Part shown: positions 42,957 to 51,482 of the stretch, one piece after another | Layout: the number at the start of each line of letters is the position of its first letter | Position numbering within the stretch: the first letter of the stretch is position 1 | Assembly (NCBI RefSeq): GCF_007827595.1 | Contig: NZ_VISR01000020.1 | Span: forward strand, 124,001-188,000 | Direction of reading: 5' to 3' | From: Streptomyces sp. BK340 | GTDB taxonomy: Bacteria; Actinomycetota; Actinomycetes; Streptomycetales; Streptomycetaceae | Length of the DNA stretch: 64,000 bases | Translations under genes and position numbers: made by a program | The notes under the pieces: model-generated | Database searches by the model: none | The model's input: the letters and a program-made list of their open reading frames with translations, nothing else | Told to the model about the DNA's origin: nothing

Positions 42957-44582
42957 ATGCACCGTAGAACCATCCTCTTTTCCGCCGCGACGCTGACGGC
43001 CGGCCTCCGCCTGGGCGTGGACGGTGGCACTGCCCACGCCGCCGACGCGGTCGCCGGTCCGGACGAATCGACGCTGCACGAGCGGTCGCTGACCGGTCGG
43101 AAGCTGCGTCAGCGGGCCGCCGAACGGGACTACCCCACGGCGTGGCCGGAGCACCCGGTGAACGGCGACGAGTCCATCCCGTCGAAGATCGGCACCTACA
43201 CGAAAGGGCTGCCGCACAACGATCTCGGCGAGGTCGACCTCACGGCATACGCCCGGCTGCGGCTGGCCCTCGCCTCCGGAAAGCCCGCCGACTTCGAGGC
43301 CATCCCCATAGCGGGTGAGCGCAAACTGCTCGGCCCGCAGGGCGGCCTCGCCTACGACCTTGCCGGGCCCGACCCCTTCAAGCTGGTCGTCCCGCCCGCG
43401 CCTCGCCTGAACAGTGCACACGTTGCTGCGGAGATGGCGGAACTGTACTGGCTGGCGCTACTGCGTGATGTGAAGTTCACCGACTTCGAGGACTCGGCGC
43501 TGGCGGCCGCCGCGGCCGACGACCTTTCGGCGTACTCCGACATCCGCATGCCCAAGCAGGGCGGGAGGATCACCCCGCTGACGCTCTTTCGCGGGAACAC
43601 CCCGGCTGACCTGTCCGGGCCGTTCGTCTCGCAGTTCCTGCTCCAGCCCGTCCAGTACGGCACACTGCGCGTGCCGCAGCTGCACGACACTGTCCAGCCG
43701 GGAGCGGACTACGGCACGGAGTTCGGGGAGTGGCTCGCTCTGCAGCGCGGTGCGGCACGCTCCACCCAGCGGGACTTCACCGGCACCCGCTATCTGCAGA
43801 CACCCCGCGACCTGGCGCACTACACCCACTTCGACGTCCTGTACCAGGCGTACCTCAATGCCGCGCTAATCATGCTGGGGCTGCCGCAGGCCCAGGTCCA
43901 GGACGCGGGCAATCCCTACCTGGCCTCCAAGAACCAGATGGGCTTTCCCACGTACGGGACGCCGCATCTGGTCTCGCTGCTGGCCGAGGTCGCCGTCAGG
44001 GCGATCAAGCACACCGAGTACCAGCAGTTCTTCGTCCACCGGCGGGTGCGGCCCGAGGCCTTGGGTGGACGGATCGAGGTGCACTTGCGGCGCAGCCCCG
44101 GGCGGTACGCCGGGCTGCTCCATGACGAGATCCTGCACTCGCAGGCGCTGGAGCGGACTCTGGCGGCGAAGGGTTCCTACCTGCTGCCGTTGTCATTCCC
44201 TGAGGGCTCGCCGATGAGCCCGTCGTACCAGAGCGGACACTCAACCGTCGCGGGCGCGTGCACGACGGTGCTCAAGGCCTGGTTCAACGAGGCGTACGTG
44301 CTGTCGAACCCGGTCGTGCCGAGCGCCGACGGCAAGTCCCTGGTGCCGTACACGGGTTCGGACAAGGGCTCCCTCACCATCGGCGGCGAGCTCAACAAGC
44401 TCGCGGCCAACATCGGCGCGGGGCGCGCCTCCTCGGGCGTCCACTACCGCACGGACAACACCGCGGCCTACGAACTCGGCGAGACGATCGCCCTGGAGCT
44501 CCTGCGGGAGCAGAAGGCCCTGTTCAACGAGGGTGGCACGTTCTCTGTCACCTGCTTCGACGGAACCACCGTCACCATCTGA
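42957..44582 (+). CDS. Vanadium-haloperoxidase-like (PAP2) secreted protein
   Basis: The 541-residue protein has an N-terminal twin-arginine-like export signal (HRRTILFSAATLTAGLRL) and the vanadate pocket of vanadium haloperoxidases: VHRRVRPEA, SPSYQSGHSTVAGAC (SGHS 426-429) and GAGRASSGVHYRTD (Arg490, His496). The lysine usually found seven positions before the first arginine motif (QKxFVHRR) is a Gln (QQFFVHRR), so activity may be altered. It sits 15 bp after the kinase gene and 22 bp before the aldo/keto reductase gene. Halogenation or oxidation of the cluster product is possible. Confidence 0.82.
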   Translation: MHRRTILFSAATLTAGLRLGVDGGTAHAADAVAGPDESTLHERSLTGRKLRQRAAERDYPTAWPEHPVNGDESIPSKIGTYTKGLPHNDLGEVDLTAYARLRLALASGKPADFEAIPIAGERKLLGPQGGLAYDLAGPDPFKLVVPPAPRLNSAHVAAEMAELYWLALLRDVKFTDFEDSALAAAAADDLSAYSDIRMPKQGGRITPLTLFRGNTPADLSGPFVSQFLLQPVQYGTLRVPQLHDTVQPGADYGTEFGEWLALQRGAARSTQRDFTGTRYLQTPRDLAHYTHFDVLYQAYLNAALIMLGLPQAQVQDAGNPYLASKNQMGFPTYGTPHLVSLLAEVAVRAIKHTEYQQFFVHRRVRPEALGGRIEVHLRRSPGRYAGLLHDEILHSQALERTLAAKGSYLLPLSFPEGSPMSPSYQSGHSTVAGACTTVLKAWFNEAYVLSNPVVPSADGKSLVPYTGSDKGSLTIGGELNKLAANIGAGRASSGVHYRTDNTAAYELGETIALELLREQKALFNEGGTFSVTCFDGTTVTI

Positions 44583-44604
44583 TCGAGCGAACAAGAGGAA
44601 GACA

Positions 44605-45588
44605 ATGCAAAAGACACAGCTCGGAAGCCAGGGCCTGGAGGTCTCGGCAGTCGGCCTGGGATGCATGGGCATGACCTTCGGCTACGGCTCTGTCGAGGAA
44701 TCGCGTTCGATCGCCACGATCGAACGGGCCCTGGAGCTGGGAGTCGACTTCCTCGACTCCGCGGACCACTACGGCCCGGAGACCAACGAGTCTCTGCTCG
44801 GGCGGGCGATCGCCGGCCGACGCGACCAGGTGGTGCTGGCCACCAAGTTCGGCAGCTACTCCACCGAGAACCCCCCGCGGATCCCGGACGGCCGCCCCGA
44901 GACCGTGCGCTGGGCCGTCGAGGGCTCCCTCAAGCGCCTCGGCACCGACTACATCGACCTCTACTACCAGCACCGAGTCGACCCCCAGGTACCCGTCGAG
45001 GAGACCGTCGGCGTGATGGCCGAGCTGGTGGCCGAGGGCAAGGTGGGCTACATCGGCCTGTGCGAGGCGTCGGCGCAGACGATCCGGCGCGCCCACGCTG
45101 TGCACCCGCTGACGGCCGTGCAGACCGAGTACTCCCTGTGGACGCGGGACGCCGAGGACGAGGTCCTGCCGACCGTCAAGGAGTTGGGGATCGGCTTCGT
45201 GCCGTACAGCCCGCTGGGCCGCGGCTTCCTCACCGGGACGATCGCCTCTCTCGACAGCCTCGCCGCGAACGACTTCCGGCGGATCGCCCCGCGCTTCCAG
45301 GGCGACAACCTCTCGGCCAACCGCAAGCTGCTCGGCCAGCTCCAGGAGATCGCGGCGGAGCGGGGCGCGACGCCCGCACAGGTGGCACTCGCGTGGGTGC
45401 TGCGCTCTGCCGAGGGCATCGTGCCGATTCCCGGCACCACCCGGCCGGAGCGGGTGGACGAGAACACCGCTGCGCTGGACATCGCCCTGAGTGACGCAGA
45501 GCTCGAAGAGCTGTCCGCGATATTCGCCCCGGGCTCCGCCGTCGGCGACCGCTACCCCGCGGCGATGATGGCCACCCTCAACGGCTGA
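44605..45588 (+). CDS. Aldo/keto reductase
   Basis: The 327-residue AKR has the (beta/alpha)8 signatures: GLGCMGMTFGYG, the catalytic Asp and Tyr in DFLDSADHYGPETNE, Lys in VLATKFG, His in YYQHRVD, and the NADP-binding end GIVPIPGTTRPERVDEN. It reduces aldehydes or ketones with NADPH. The ATG at 44605 follows AAGAGGAAG. It closes the kinase-haloperoxidase-AKR run and is followed by a terminator, so the transcript probably ends here. Confidence 0.9.
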   Translation: MQKTQLGSQGLEVSAVGLGCMGMTFGYGSVEESRSIATIERALELGVDFLDSADHYGPETNESLLGRAIAGRRDQVVLATKFGSYSTENPPRIPDGRPETVRWAVEGSLKRLGTDYIDLYYQHRVDPQVPVEETVGVMAELVAEGKVGYIGLCEASAQTIRRAHAVHPLTAVQTEYSLWTRDAEDEVLPTVKELGIGFVPYSPLGRGFLTGTIASLDSLAANDFRRIAPRFQGDNLSANRKLLGQLQEIAAERGATPAQVALAWVLRSAEGIVPIPGTTRPERVDENTAALDIALSDAELEELSAIFAPGSAVGDRYPAAMMATLNG

Positions 45589-45598
45589 CGCGGCAAGA

Positions 45599-45627
45599 CG
45601 GGGCGCCCCCTCCAGGGAGGCGCCCCG
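45599..45627 (+). terminator. Terminator after the aldo/keto reductase
   Basis: GGGGCGCC and GGCGCCCC form a GC stem with a loop of about 11 bases, eleven bases after the stop codon. Confidence 0.7.
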
Positions 45628-45649
45628 CAGCGCCGGGCCAGGCGTGGGC

Positions 45650-45885
45650 TGATCCCCGGGTGTCCATGCTGGTCCGAGGTTTCCGGGCTGGGAAGCCATC
45701 CCGTGCCAGTACTGCGCCCCGATCCGGGCGCCAGTGCCCCCGTTCAAGACACGGGAACGCAGCTCGCCGCCGGCGAAGAAGGCGACCAGGGAATTCCGGT
45801 CGGTCTTGCGGTACCCGAGGATGTCGTACGTGGCCTGGTCGGCGATGACCAGGTTCCCGTGCGGGTCCAGCAGCCACGGCACGGA
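45650..45885 (-). pseudogene. XRE/MmyB-type regulator fragment
   Basis: The minus strand reads LLDPHGNLVIADQATYDILG then YRKTDRNSLVAFFAGGELRS. It is nearly the same as the middle of the full regulator at 49936-50874 (YWNLVIANQATYDILGYRKT). The nucleotide sequences also match closely over more than 100 bp. Neither the HTH nor the C-terminus is present, so it is a leftover of a second copy. Confidence 0.8.
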
Positions 45886-45965
45886 CGTGTCTCGTGGTGG
45901 CCAACGCCGATGGCAAACAGCCACAGGATTTGCGAGTCTGCCGCTCTCTGGTCAGACAGGACAGG

Positions 45966-46004
45966 GTGTATGCAGATGCGCATACACTGGTGCATACTCA
46001 TGAT
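45966..46004 (+). promoter_or_regulatory. Operator/promoter of a toxin-antitoxin pair
   Basis: GTGTATGC-N6-GCATACAC is a perfect inverted repeat (45966-45987), and a third half-like TGCATAC lies next to it. The block ends right before the antitoxin ATG, where RHH antitoxins usually bind to repress their own operon. Confidence 0.65.
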
Positions 46005-46265
46005 ATGGCTGACACCAGCGTACGGATCAACACCACCACGCGAGACCGCCTCATGGCGCTCGCCAAGGCCCGCGGCCTGAGTCTCGCCGCCTACCTCGAC
46101 GACCTCTCCCGGCAGGAAGAACACCAGGCGCTGCTCGGCCGGGCAACCGCTGCCTTCGACGCCGCCCTCGAGCGTCCCGGCTTCGCCGAGGCCTTCGACG
46201 AGGCCTTCGGCGGCATGCCAGACTCACCTAGCGCCGGCCACGGCCCGACCCACCAGGCGGCCTGA
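46005..46265 (+). CDS. RHH-type antitoxin
   Basis: The 86-residue protein starts MADTSVRINTTTRDRLMALA followed by KARGLSLAAYLDDL, which is a ribbon-helix-helix DNA-binding N-terminus (TxVRI strand, then two helices). The acidic, phenylalanine-rich C-terminus (ERPGFAEAFDEAFGG) would wrap the toxin. Its gene precedes the Fic-like toxin gene with a 2-bp gap. No strong ribosome site is seen; the leader is short and may be leaderless. The operator palindrome lies just upstream. Confidence 0.75.
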   Translation: MADTSVRINTTTRDRLMALAKARGLSLAAYLDDLSRQEEHQALLGRATAAFDAALERPGFAEAFDEAFGGMPDSPSAGHGPTHQAA

Positions 46266-46267
46266 CC

Positions 46268-46642
46268 TTGGATCTGCATATCGACATCCGGTGGCTTCTC
46301 GACCGGCAAGAACGCATTCTGGGCAAAGAGCTACAAGTCCGCGACTACTCCGCCCTGGTCGCGGCCGTCGCCCGGCACCGGGTGAACACACCCCACCTGG
46401 ACGTGGACAACCCCGACAGTTTCTGGAGGGCGGCCGCACTGCTCGACACGATTGTGCTGCAGCGCCCGCTGCCGGCCCGTAATGAGTTGTACGGGTATGC
46501 GGTCGCCGTGGCCTATGTCGAAGCCTCCGGCGCAACCGTCGTCGCCGATCAACAGCACTGGATCCAACTCGTCGAGGACATCAAGGCGCTACGGCTGACC
46601 ACCTTCGACATCGCCGACCGGCTTCGATCTTGGCAGCCGTGA
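46268..46642 (+). CDS. Fic/Doc-like toxin with degenerate active site
   Basis: The 124-residue protein matches actinobacterial Fic-family toxin components: DIRWLLDRQERILGKELQVR, YSALVAAVARHRVNTPHL and WRAAALLDTIVLQRPLPARN with ELYGYAVAVAYVEASG. In true Doc/Fic toxins the last part contains HxFxDGNKR. Here it reads QRPLPARNELYG, lacking the catalytic histidine, so it either uses different chemistry or lost AMP/phospho-transfer. The TTG start at 46268 is assumed, two bases after the antitoxin stop. Confidence 0.7.
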   Translation: MDLHIDIRWLLDRQERILGKELQVRDYSALVAAVARHRVNTPHLDVDNPDSFWRAAALLDTIVLQRPLPARNELYGYAVAVAYVEASGATVVADQQHWIQLVEDIKALRLTTFDIADRLRSWQP

Positions 46643-46864
46643 CCATCCCCATTCAGTCAGGCGACGTGCCGGTTGTGCCGATATGGACATGCTGCAGCTG
46701 ATGCGTCTGCTCTGGTCTCTCTGATCGAAACGTCCACAGCGAGAGGTCGCTGCGACGATCCGCTGGCCGCGCCGTCGGTCTGGCGACCGACGCCGACACC
46801 CGCCTGATCGCCGAAGCCATATTCGGTGCGGACGAAGACTGACGTGCCCAGCCTCCCCGGGAGC

Positions 46865-47185
46865 GCACGTCACTGTCGACCACGTCGAGACGGCGGCTGA
46901 ACTCGGCACGACGCCCTCGCTCCGTGTCCACGTCAGACTCGGCGATCTCGCCCCCGACGACCTGGGGGTCCAGGCGGTCTCGGACCACGTCGACACGGAC
47001 GACCGCACCACGGACACAACGGCAGCGGCCCCGAAACCGGCAGGCGGCCCGGACACGGAGAGCATCTTGGGATACGAGAGCCAGCTCCTCTCGACCGCGG
47101 GGGCCCCTCGGCTGCACGATACGCATCCTCCCCTCCCTCCGCCTGCTCGCGTCGGGCGCGGAACTTGGCCCGGTGGCGACACTGT
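46865..47185 (+). pseudogene. Alpha-glucan phosphorylase, C-terminal fragment
   Basis: The plus strand reads VDHVETAAELGTTPSLRVHV then RLGDLAPDDLGVQAVSDHVD in one frame, and RGPLGCTIRILPSLRLLASG then AELGPV in another. This is the end of DUF3417-type maltodextrin phosphorylases (PLRVxVxLGxLxPxDVxVQxVxG, then GPLGYTVRVLPxHPLLASxAELGLV). There is a frame change between the parts, and the catalytic domain is missing. Confidence 0.65.
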
Positions 47186-47412
47186 CGGAGGAGACAAGAA
47201 GGGCGCCTGGGAGCTGATGCGGTGAGGGTTCCGCCCCTTCAACGCTGCGCGGGGCTCCGTTGATACGTGTGCGCGCAAGTGCCCCAAACTGCGTCCTATC
47301 TATGGCCACCACGCGGTCGTGTCTTTCGGTGTGTGCGAAGATCCAAACACAGCATCACAACACCGCCATACCCCCTCGCGCAGGCATCGGTGGAGGCACC
47401 AGCATCGCGGTC

Positions 47413-47928
47413 ATGCGCAAAACCCTCACCACTGCCGTATCCCTCGTGGCCTTACTCACGACGCTCACGGCATGCAGCAGCAACTCCCCCAGCCAGCACA
47501 GTTCGGATGGGAAAGCCTCCACCCTTGTCAGCATGCCTATCACCGCCGATTGCGCCTTTAGGCGCGTCTCGGCCGCAGTCTCGTCCGCGAGGGGGCCCGG
47601 CTTCGTAACGGCCGCGATCGACCCGAACCACCTGCTCGGCCGTCCCCACCAGTACACGTCCAAGGTCACCTTCGACGACAGTCGGGTCCCGGCCGACCAG
47701 ATCAGGGGCATGGACAAGGGCGACGTCGGTCGCGGTGGCGCCATCGAGGTGTTCGGCAGCCCGGCCGACGCAAATGCCCGTGCCAGGTACATCCAGGCGG
47801 TCTTGAAGTCGATGCCACCACTCGCCGAGTACGACTACGTGCACGGGAGGGTCCTCGTACGCGTCTCGCACTACCTCACGCCGAAGCAGGCCGCCGCGTA
47901 CAAGACAGCCGCCGGCGAACTGGACTGA
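47413..47928 (+). CDS. Lipoprotein of unknown function
   Basis: The 171-residue protein has a lipoprotein signal peptide (RKTLTTAVSLVALLTTL, lipobox LTAC at Cys21). The mature part has no recognised family. Features include FVTAAIDPNHLLGRPHQYTS, suggesting a compact alpha/beta fold, and an even distribution of charges. The frame extends upstream, but the signal peptide sets the start at 47413. The gene lies 8 bp before a second lipoprotein gene, so the two form an operon. Confidence 0.75.
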   Translation: MRKTLTTAVSLVALLTTLTACSSNSPSQHSSDGKASTLVSMPITADCAFRRVSAAVSSARGPGFVTAAIDPNHLLGRPHQYTSKVTFDDSRVPADQIRGMDKGDVGRGGAIEVFGSPADANARARYIQAVLKSMPPLAEYDYVHGRVLVRVSHYLTPKQAAAYKTAAGELD

Positions 47929-47936
47929 GGCCGGGA

Positions 47937-48269
47937 ATGAAGCAATCCCTTACCGCTGGTGCCGCCGTGTTCGCCGCGCTGATACTGGCTGGTTGCTCCG
48001 GCAGCGGCCCCAGTGCCGACGACAAGAAGTACGCGGAGGCCGTCACCGCCGCCGATCCCGCCGACTTCAGTGACATCCCCACCGACAAGCTTGCGCACGC
48101 GCTCGGCTCCGAGGGCGACGAGTTGTGCGGCCAGTTGAAGAGGGGCTCGTTCGAGGCTGCGGCGGCGTATGCGAAGACCGAGTTCTCCGACACGGAGACG
48201 GCCGCGCTCATCTCGGCCGCGGTGCTCGTCTACTGCCCTGATCAGAAGAGCAAGATCCCTAAGGGGTGA
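47937..48269 (+). CDS. Small DUF732-like lipoprotein
   Basis: The 110-residue protein has a signal peptide with lipobox LAGC (Cys20) and a short helical mature part that ends LISAAVLVYCPDQKSKI. The pattern of a C-terminal cysteine pair (LCGQL and YCP) and the SDTETAALI helix resembles DUF732-type exported proteins of actinobacteria. It follows another lipoprotein gene by 8 bp. Its function is unknown. Confidence 0.75.
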   Translation: MKQSLTAGAAVFAALILAGCSGSGPSADDKKYAEAVTAADPADFSDIPTDKLAHALGSEGDELCGQLKRGSFEAAAAYAKTEFSDTETAALISAAVLVYCPDQKSKIPKG

Positions 48270-48820
48270 GGCTCATACTGGCGGCGGGAGGTCATGAACG
48301 CTGTGTGGCGCGAACTGGAGGCGGCCGCGTCTGGAAAATGCTCGAGCTGCACCGCGAAGTCATCGGCAAGTGCGCCGAGTGCAGGCGGGGCTGCGCCCGT
48401 GCCAGAGCCTCCTCTTCTTCCTCGCCGGCCGTCGGGGACGATCCCATGGTTGTGCTGTCCGCGGCGGCAGGCCCGTGACTCGTGTACAGGACGGTGCTCT
48501 TCTGCTTTGAGTCTTCGACTGCGCTCTTCGCGACGAGCCGGTCAAGGGTGTTGCACGATGGTGGTGTCCCGAGCGTGCTCGGGGAGTGCTTCCTCCAACT
48601 CGCTGGTGGCCTGCGCAGCCATGCGCGGTTCCCGGGGGTGCTTGTCCAGGATCTGCTTGAGGAGATCGTCCAGTGATGGCGCGGCGGCCTGGTTCGCTGC
48701 CGACTTGTGGCCCGGTGAGCTGCGGCCCGGGGCTTCGCACGGGGCCGTGGACGGTGTGACCTGGCGGGCGTTCCGTGCGGCGGGCAGCGTAGGGTCGTTG
48801 CGGATATCGAGGGGGAAGCC
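48270..48820. other. Intergenic region with a weak minus-strand frame
   Basis: On the minus strand the frame SLDDLLKQILDKHPREPRMA then TSELEEALPEHARD looks protein-like, but it has no start with a ribosome site and no recognised family. The end nearest the WhiB gene (GTCGTTGCGGATATCGAGGG) holds its ribosome site. Confidence 0.4.
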
Positions 48821-49108
48821 ATGACCGTCGAGGGATGGGTGGAGAGCGCTGCCTGCCGCCATGCCGACCCGGACGAACTGTTTGTCCAGGGGGCCCAGCA
48901 GAACCGGGCCAAGACGCTTTGCCATGGATGCTCAGTGCGCACCGAATGCCTGGCCGAAGCCCTCGACAGTCGCATTGAGTTCGGCGTGTGGGGCGGTATG
49001 ACGGAGCGCGAGCGCCGGAACCTGCTGCGTCGCAGACCCGATGTCGCATCGTGGCGAGCACTGCTCGGCGAAGCACGCCAGGCGTTCGAACACCCCGCGG
49101 TCAGCTGA
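48821..49108 (+). CDS. WhiB-family iron-sulfur regulator
   Basis: The 95-residue protein has the four cysteines of the family (Cys12, Cys34, Cys37, Cys43) that bind a [4Fe-4S] cluster. It has WVESAACRHADPDELF at its start and the G[VI]WGG turn in FGVWGGMTERER, followed by basic residues for DNA or sigma contact. WhiB proteins bind the primary sigma factor and respond to redox state or nitric oxide. It is not in an operon and carries no extra domain. Its ATG follows GAGGGGGAAGCC. Confidence 0.9.
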   Translation: MTVEGWVESAACRHADPDELFVQGAQQNRAKTLCHGCSVRTECLAEALDSRIEFGVWGGMTERERRNLLRRRPDVASWRALLGEARQAFEHPAVS

Positions 49109-49761
49109 CCGGTGCAGCTGCCAAGTACGCTGCCGGGGGCCTTTTCGCGAGCGGCTGCCCCGGGGCCCCGTGGTGCGGCCTGCCGATCATTGAGGACTGA
49201 TACGAGTCTCCGACCCTAGTCTGCCGGAGGCTTGGTAGTGCCGGGGTCCGGACGCGCAGCGGTGGACAGGCTCGCTGGAGCGGCTGGTGATGGCACACAT
49301 TGACTGAGGTGTACGAGGCGGAAGCTTGCTGGCGGTCGGGAGGCGCAGCCACGTTGGCGGCATGGGGTGTTCGTGGGGGCTGGCCGTGCTGCGGACGGTC
49401 GGGCATGTGCGGGGGTGGTTGGGCCTGTTCGCGTGGCGTCGCTCGTGGCAACCGGGTGCACCCTGTTCACGGCAGGCGCATGGGCGCCAGAACCTGACGG
49501 CCTTTTTCGTGATGCGCGGCGGGATGACAGTCTTCCTGGTCATCCCAGTGCTGGCGGCTGTCTACCTCAACTCCCTTGACTGGCAAGACGTGTCCTACGT
49601 GGGAGCTGGCCGACGGTCGGCCCGGCGAGGACGCGGCAGTTGTGCGGACCTGATCTGCCGCCGAAGACGCCTGCTACTGCGACTACGCCAGGATGATGAT
49701 CCTAGAGGAGGGCGAGTAGTGCGGTCGTGCTCGCGCAGCGGATCGGATCGGATCGGATTGT
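49109..49761. other. Gene-poor stretch with a GGATC repeat
   Basis: No convincing gene is found. A possible hydrophobic segment GGMTVFLVIPVLAAVYLNSL lies in a plus frame near 49520-49580. At 49738-49758 a five-base repeat (GGATC) runs for four copies, directly before the haloperoxidase fragment. Confidence 0.4.
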
Positions 49762-49896
49762 GGGAGGATCACTCTGCTGACGCCCTTCCGCGGGAACCCC
49801 CGGGCCGACCTGGCCGGACCGTTCGTCTCGCAGTTCCTGCTCCAGCCCGTCCAGTACGGCACACTGCGTGTGCCGCAACTGCACGACACCATCTCG
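49762..49896 (+). pseudogene. Vanadium-haloperoxidase gene fragment
   Basis: The bases TTCGTCTCGCAGTTCCTGCT followed by CCAGCCCGTCCAGTACGGCA are identical to those in the complete haloperoxidase gene at 42957-44582, and the whole 135-bp piece is about 88 percent the same. It encodes GRITLLTPFRGNPRADLAGP then FVSQFLLQPVQYGTLRVPQL. It is a leftover from a second copy of that gene. Confidence 0.85.
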
Positions 49897-49935
49897 CGGG
49901 GCGCCCCCCTACTGGGGGCACCCCGCAACGCCAGG

Positions 49936-50874
49936 TCAGGTGTAGGCAGAGCGGAGGATCCCCCGGGTGTCAACGCCTGTTTCCTGCTCGGGCCGGGGAT
50001 TGTACAGCACAATCAGCAGGTCCGGGAACTGGGGAATACGCATCCGGGTGACATCGAAGTGCAGCACCCCGAGGTCGGGATGGTCGACGACCTTGACGTT
50101 GACACCCTCGGCCTGTACATCGTGCCGTAACCACAGCTCTGCGAACTCCGTGCTGATCTTCACGAGTTCACTGACGACGATCTCGTAACCGAGGTCTCCG
50201 GGCCGGGTGGCCATCCCGTATCGGTATTGCGCCACGATCCGGGGCGCCAGTTCCCCCCAGTTCAGGACACGGGAACGCAGCTCGGTACTGGTGAAGAAGG
50301 TGACGAGGGAGTTCCGGTCGGTCTTGCGGTACCCGAGGATGTCGTACGTGGCCTGGTTGGCGATGACCAGGTTCCAGTACGGGTCGAACACGAACGCCGG
50401 GTAGGGGAGGTTGTTCTCCGTCAGATGTGTCAGCATGACATCCACCTTGAGCGGCTCGAAGCTCAGTGGCAGGGGCGGATTGAGACCGGCCTGCACATAT
50501 AGATAGGTACGCTCGGCCTGGTCAAGGCGGAGCACCTTGGTGATGGCGTCCAGCACCTGCGGAGACACCGAGATGTTCCGGCCCTGTTCGAGCCACTGGT
50601 ACCAGGAGGCGCTGACCCCGGCAAGAAAGGCCACTTCCTCCCGCCGCAGTCCGGGAGTCCTGCGACGGCCGTAGTCCGGGATCCCGACGTCCTCCGGAGT
50701 CAGCCGGCCGCGCCGGTTGACCAGGAAGTCCCGCAACTCTCTGCGCCGACGGCCCTCGGCCGCCAAGCACCGGCCGGAAACCGCCGCACCAGACCCGGAC
50801 GGCTCCGCCGCCGACGACGCTCCCGATACGTGCGCAGGGGATTCCGCCCCCGAATTCCCGCTTACCGCATGCAC
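49936..50874 (-). CDS. XRE-family regulator with MmyB-like ligand domain
   Basis: The 312-residue protein has an N-terminal HTH (RRELRDFLVNRRGRLTPEDV, PGLRREEVAFLAGVSASWYQ and WLEQGRNISVSPQVLDAIT) and a C-terminal domain with the MmyB-like pattern: FVFDPYWNLVIANQATYDIL, ELWLRHDVQAEGV and a closing basic tail. Regulators of this type usually sit beside and control an oxidoreductase gene. Here the partner may be the AKR or haloperoxidase whose fragment lies just after it. The GTG at 50874 is chosen because AAGGGGG precedes it at the right distance. Confidence 0.85.
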   Translation of the reverse strand: MHAVSGNSGAESPAHVSGASSAAEPSGSGAAVSGRCLAAEGRRRRELRDFLVNRRGRLTPEDVGIPDYGRRRTPGLRREEVAFLAGVSASWYQWLEQGRNISVSPQVLDAITKVLRLDQAERTYLYVQAGLNPPLPLSFEPLKVDVMLTHLTENNLPYPAFVFDPYWNLVIANQATYDILGYRKTDRNSLVTFFTSTELRSRVLNWGELAPRIVAQYRYGMATRPGDLGYEIVVSELVKISTEFAELWLRHDVQAEGVNVKVVDHPDLGVLHFDVTRMRIPQFPDLLIVLYNPRPEQETGVDTRGILRSAYT

Positions 50875-50989
50875 GATCTGCACCCCCTTCCGGCCGCACT
50901 CCCCAGCGGCCCGCGTCTCGTGCGATCCCAGCCCTCCGTACGGAAAGACGTGGGAACCGGTACTCGCAGGTGAAGCCCCCTTGTTTGCG

Positions 50990-51406
50990 TGTGAGCGAGC
51001 TGGCGAATCCACAGCGCGCTGCCGAAGACACACGCAAGGCTTTCCTTGACCGCGGCCGCCCTTGTCGCGGGGATCAGCTCGTACGGGTCGCCGTTCTTGA
51101 GAACACATCCGGCAATCCCGCCGCGCACGGCCCGGTCGGCGTGGTCGTCGGTGCCCGACGACGTCAGGGCGACGAGACAGGTTCCAGGCACCATGCCGCG
51201 TAACGCCCGTGGTGTCCCTCCTGAGGTGGCGCCGATCATGCCGCTGTTGATGAGCAGCACGTTCGGCTTGTGTACCATCACCAACATCGTCGCCTCGCCC
51301 CCACAAGTGGCTCGGCGGCCAAGTGAATGTCGGGCGCCTGGTGCAGGATGACGCGGATGCCGTTACGGGTCAGCACCTCGTTGTCTGCGACGACGATACA
51401 GATCAT
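50990..51406 (-). pseudogene. LuxR-type response regulator, receiver domain remnant
   Basis: The ATG at 51406 opens ICIVVADNEVLTRNGIRVIL. After frame changes the minus strand continues HKPNVLLINSGMIGATSGGT and PGTCLVALTSSGTDDHADRA then GGIAGCVLKNGDPYELI. These are in order the NarL-type receiver domain blocks (phosphorylation strand altered to LLINSG, and LVALT, and GFLLKDGDP). The LuxR helix-turn-helix is absent. It is a decayed gene. Confidence 0.6.
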
Positions 51407-51482
51407 GTCACTGTGCCTCCGTCCGAGCCCCGAAGCGGACTGACGTGCGAGAGTCCCGTGGCCAACCGAGCGAGGCGAGCGG

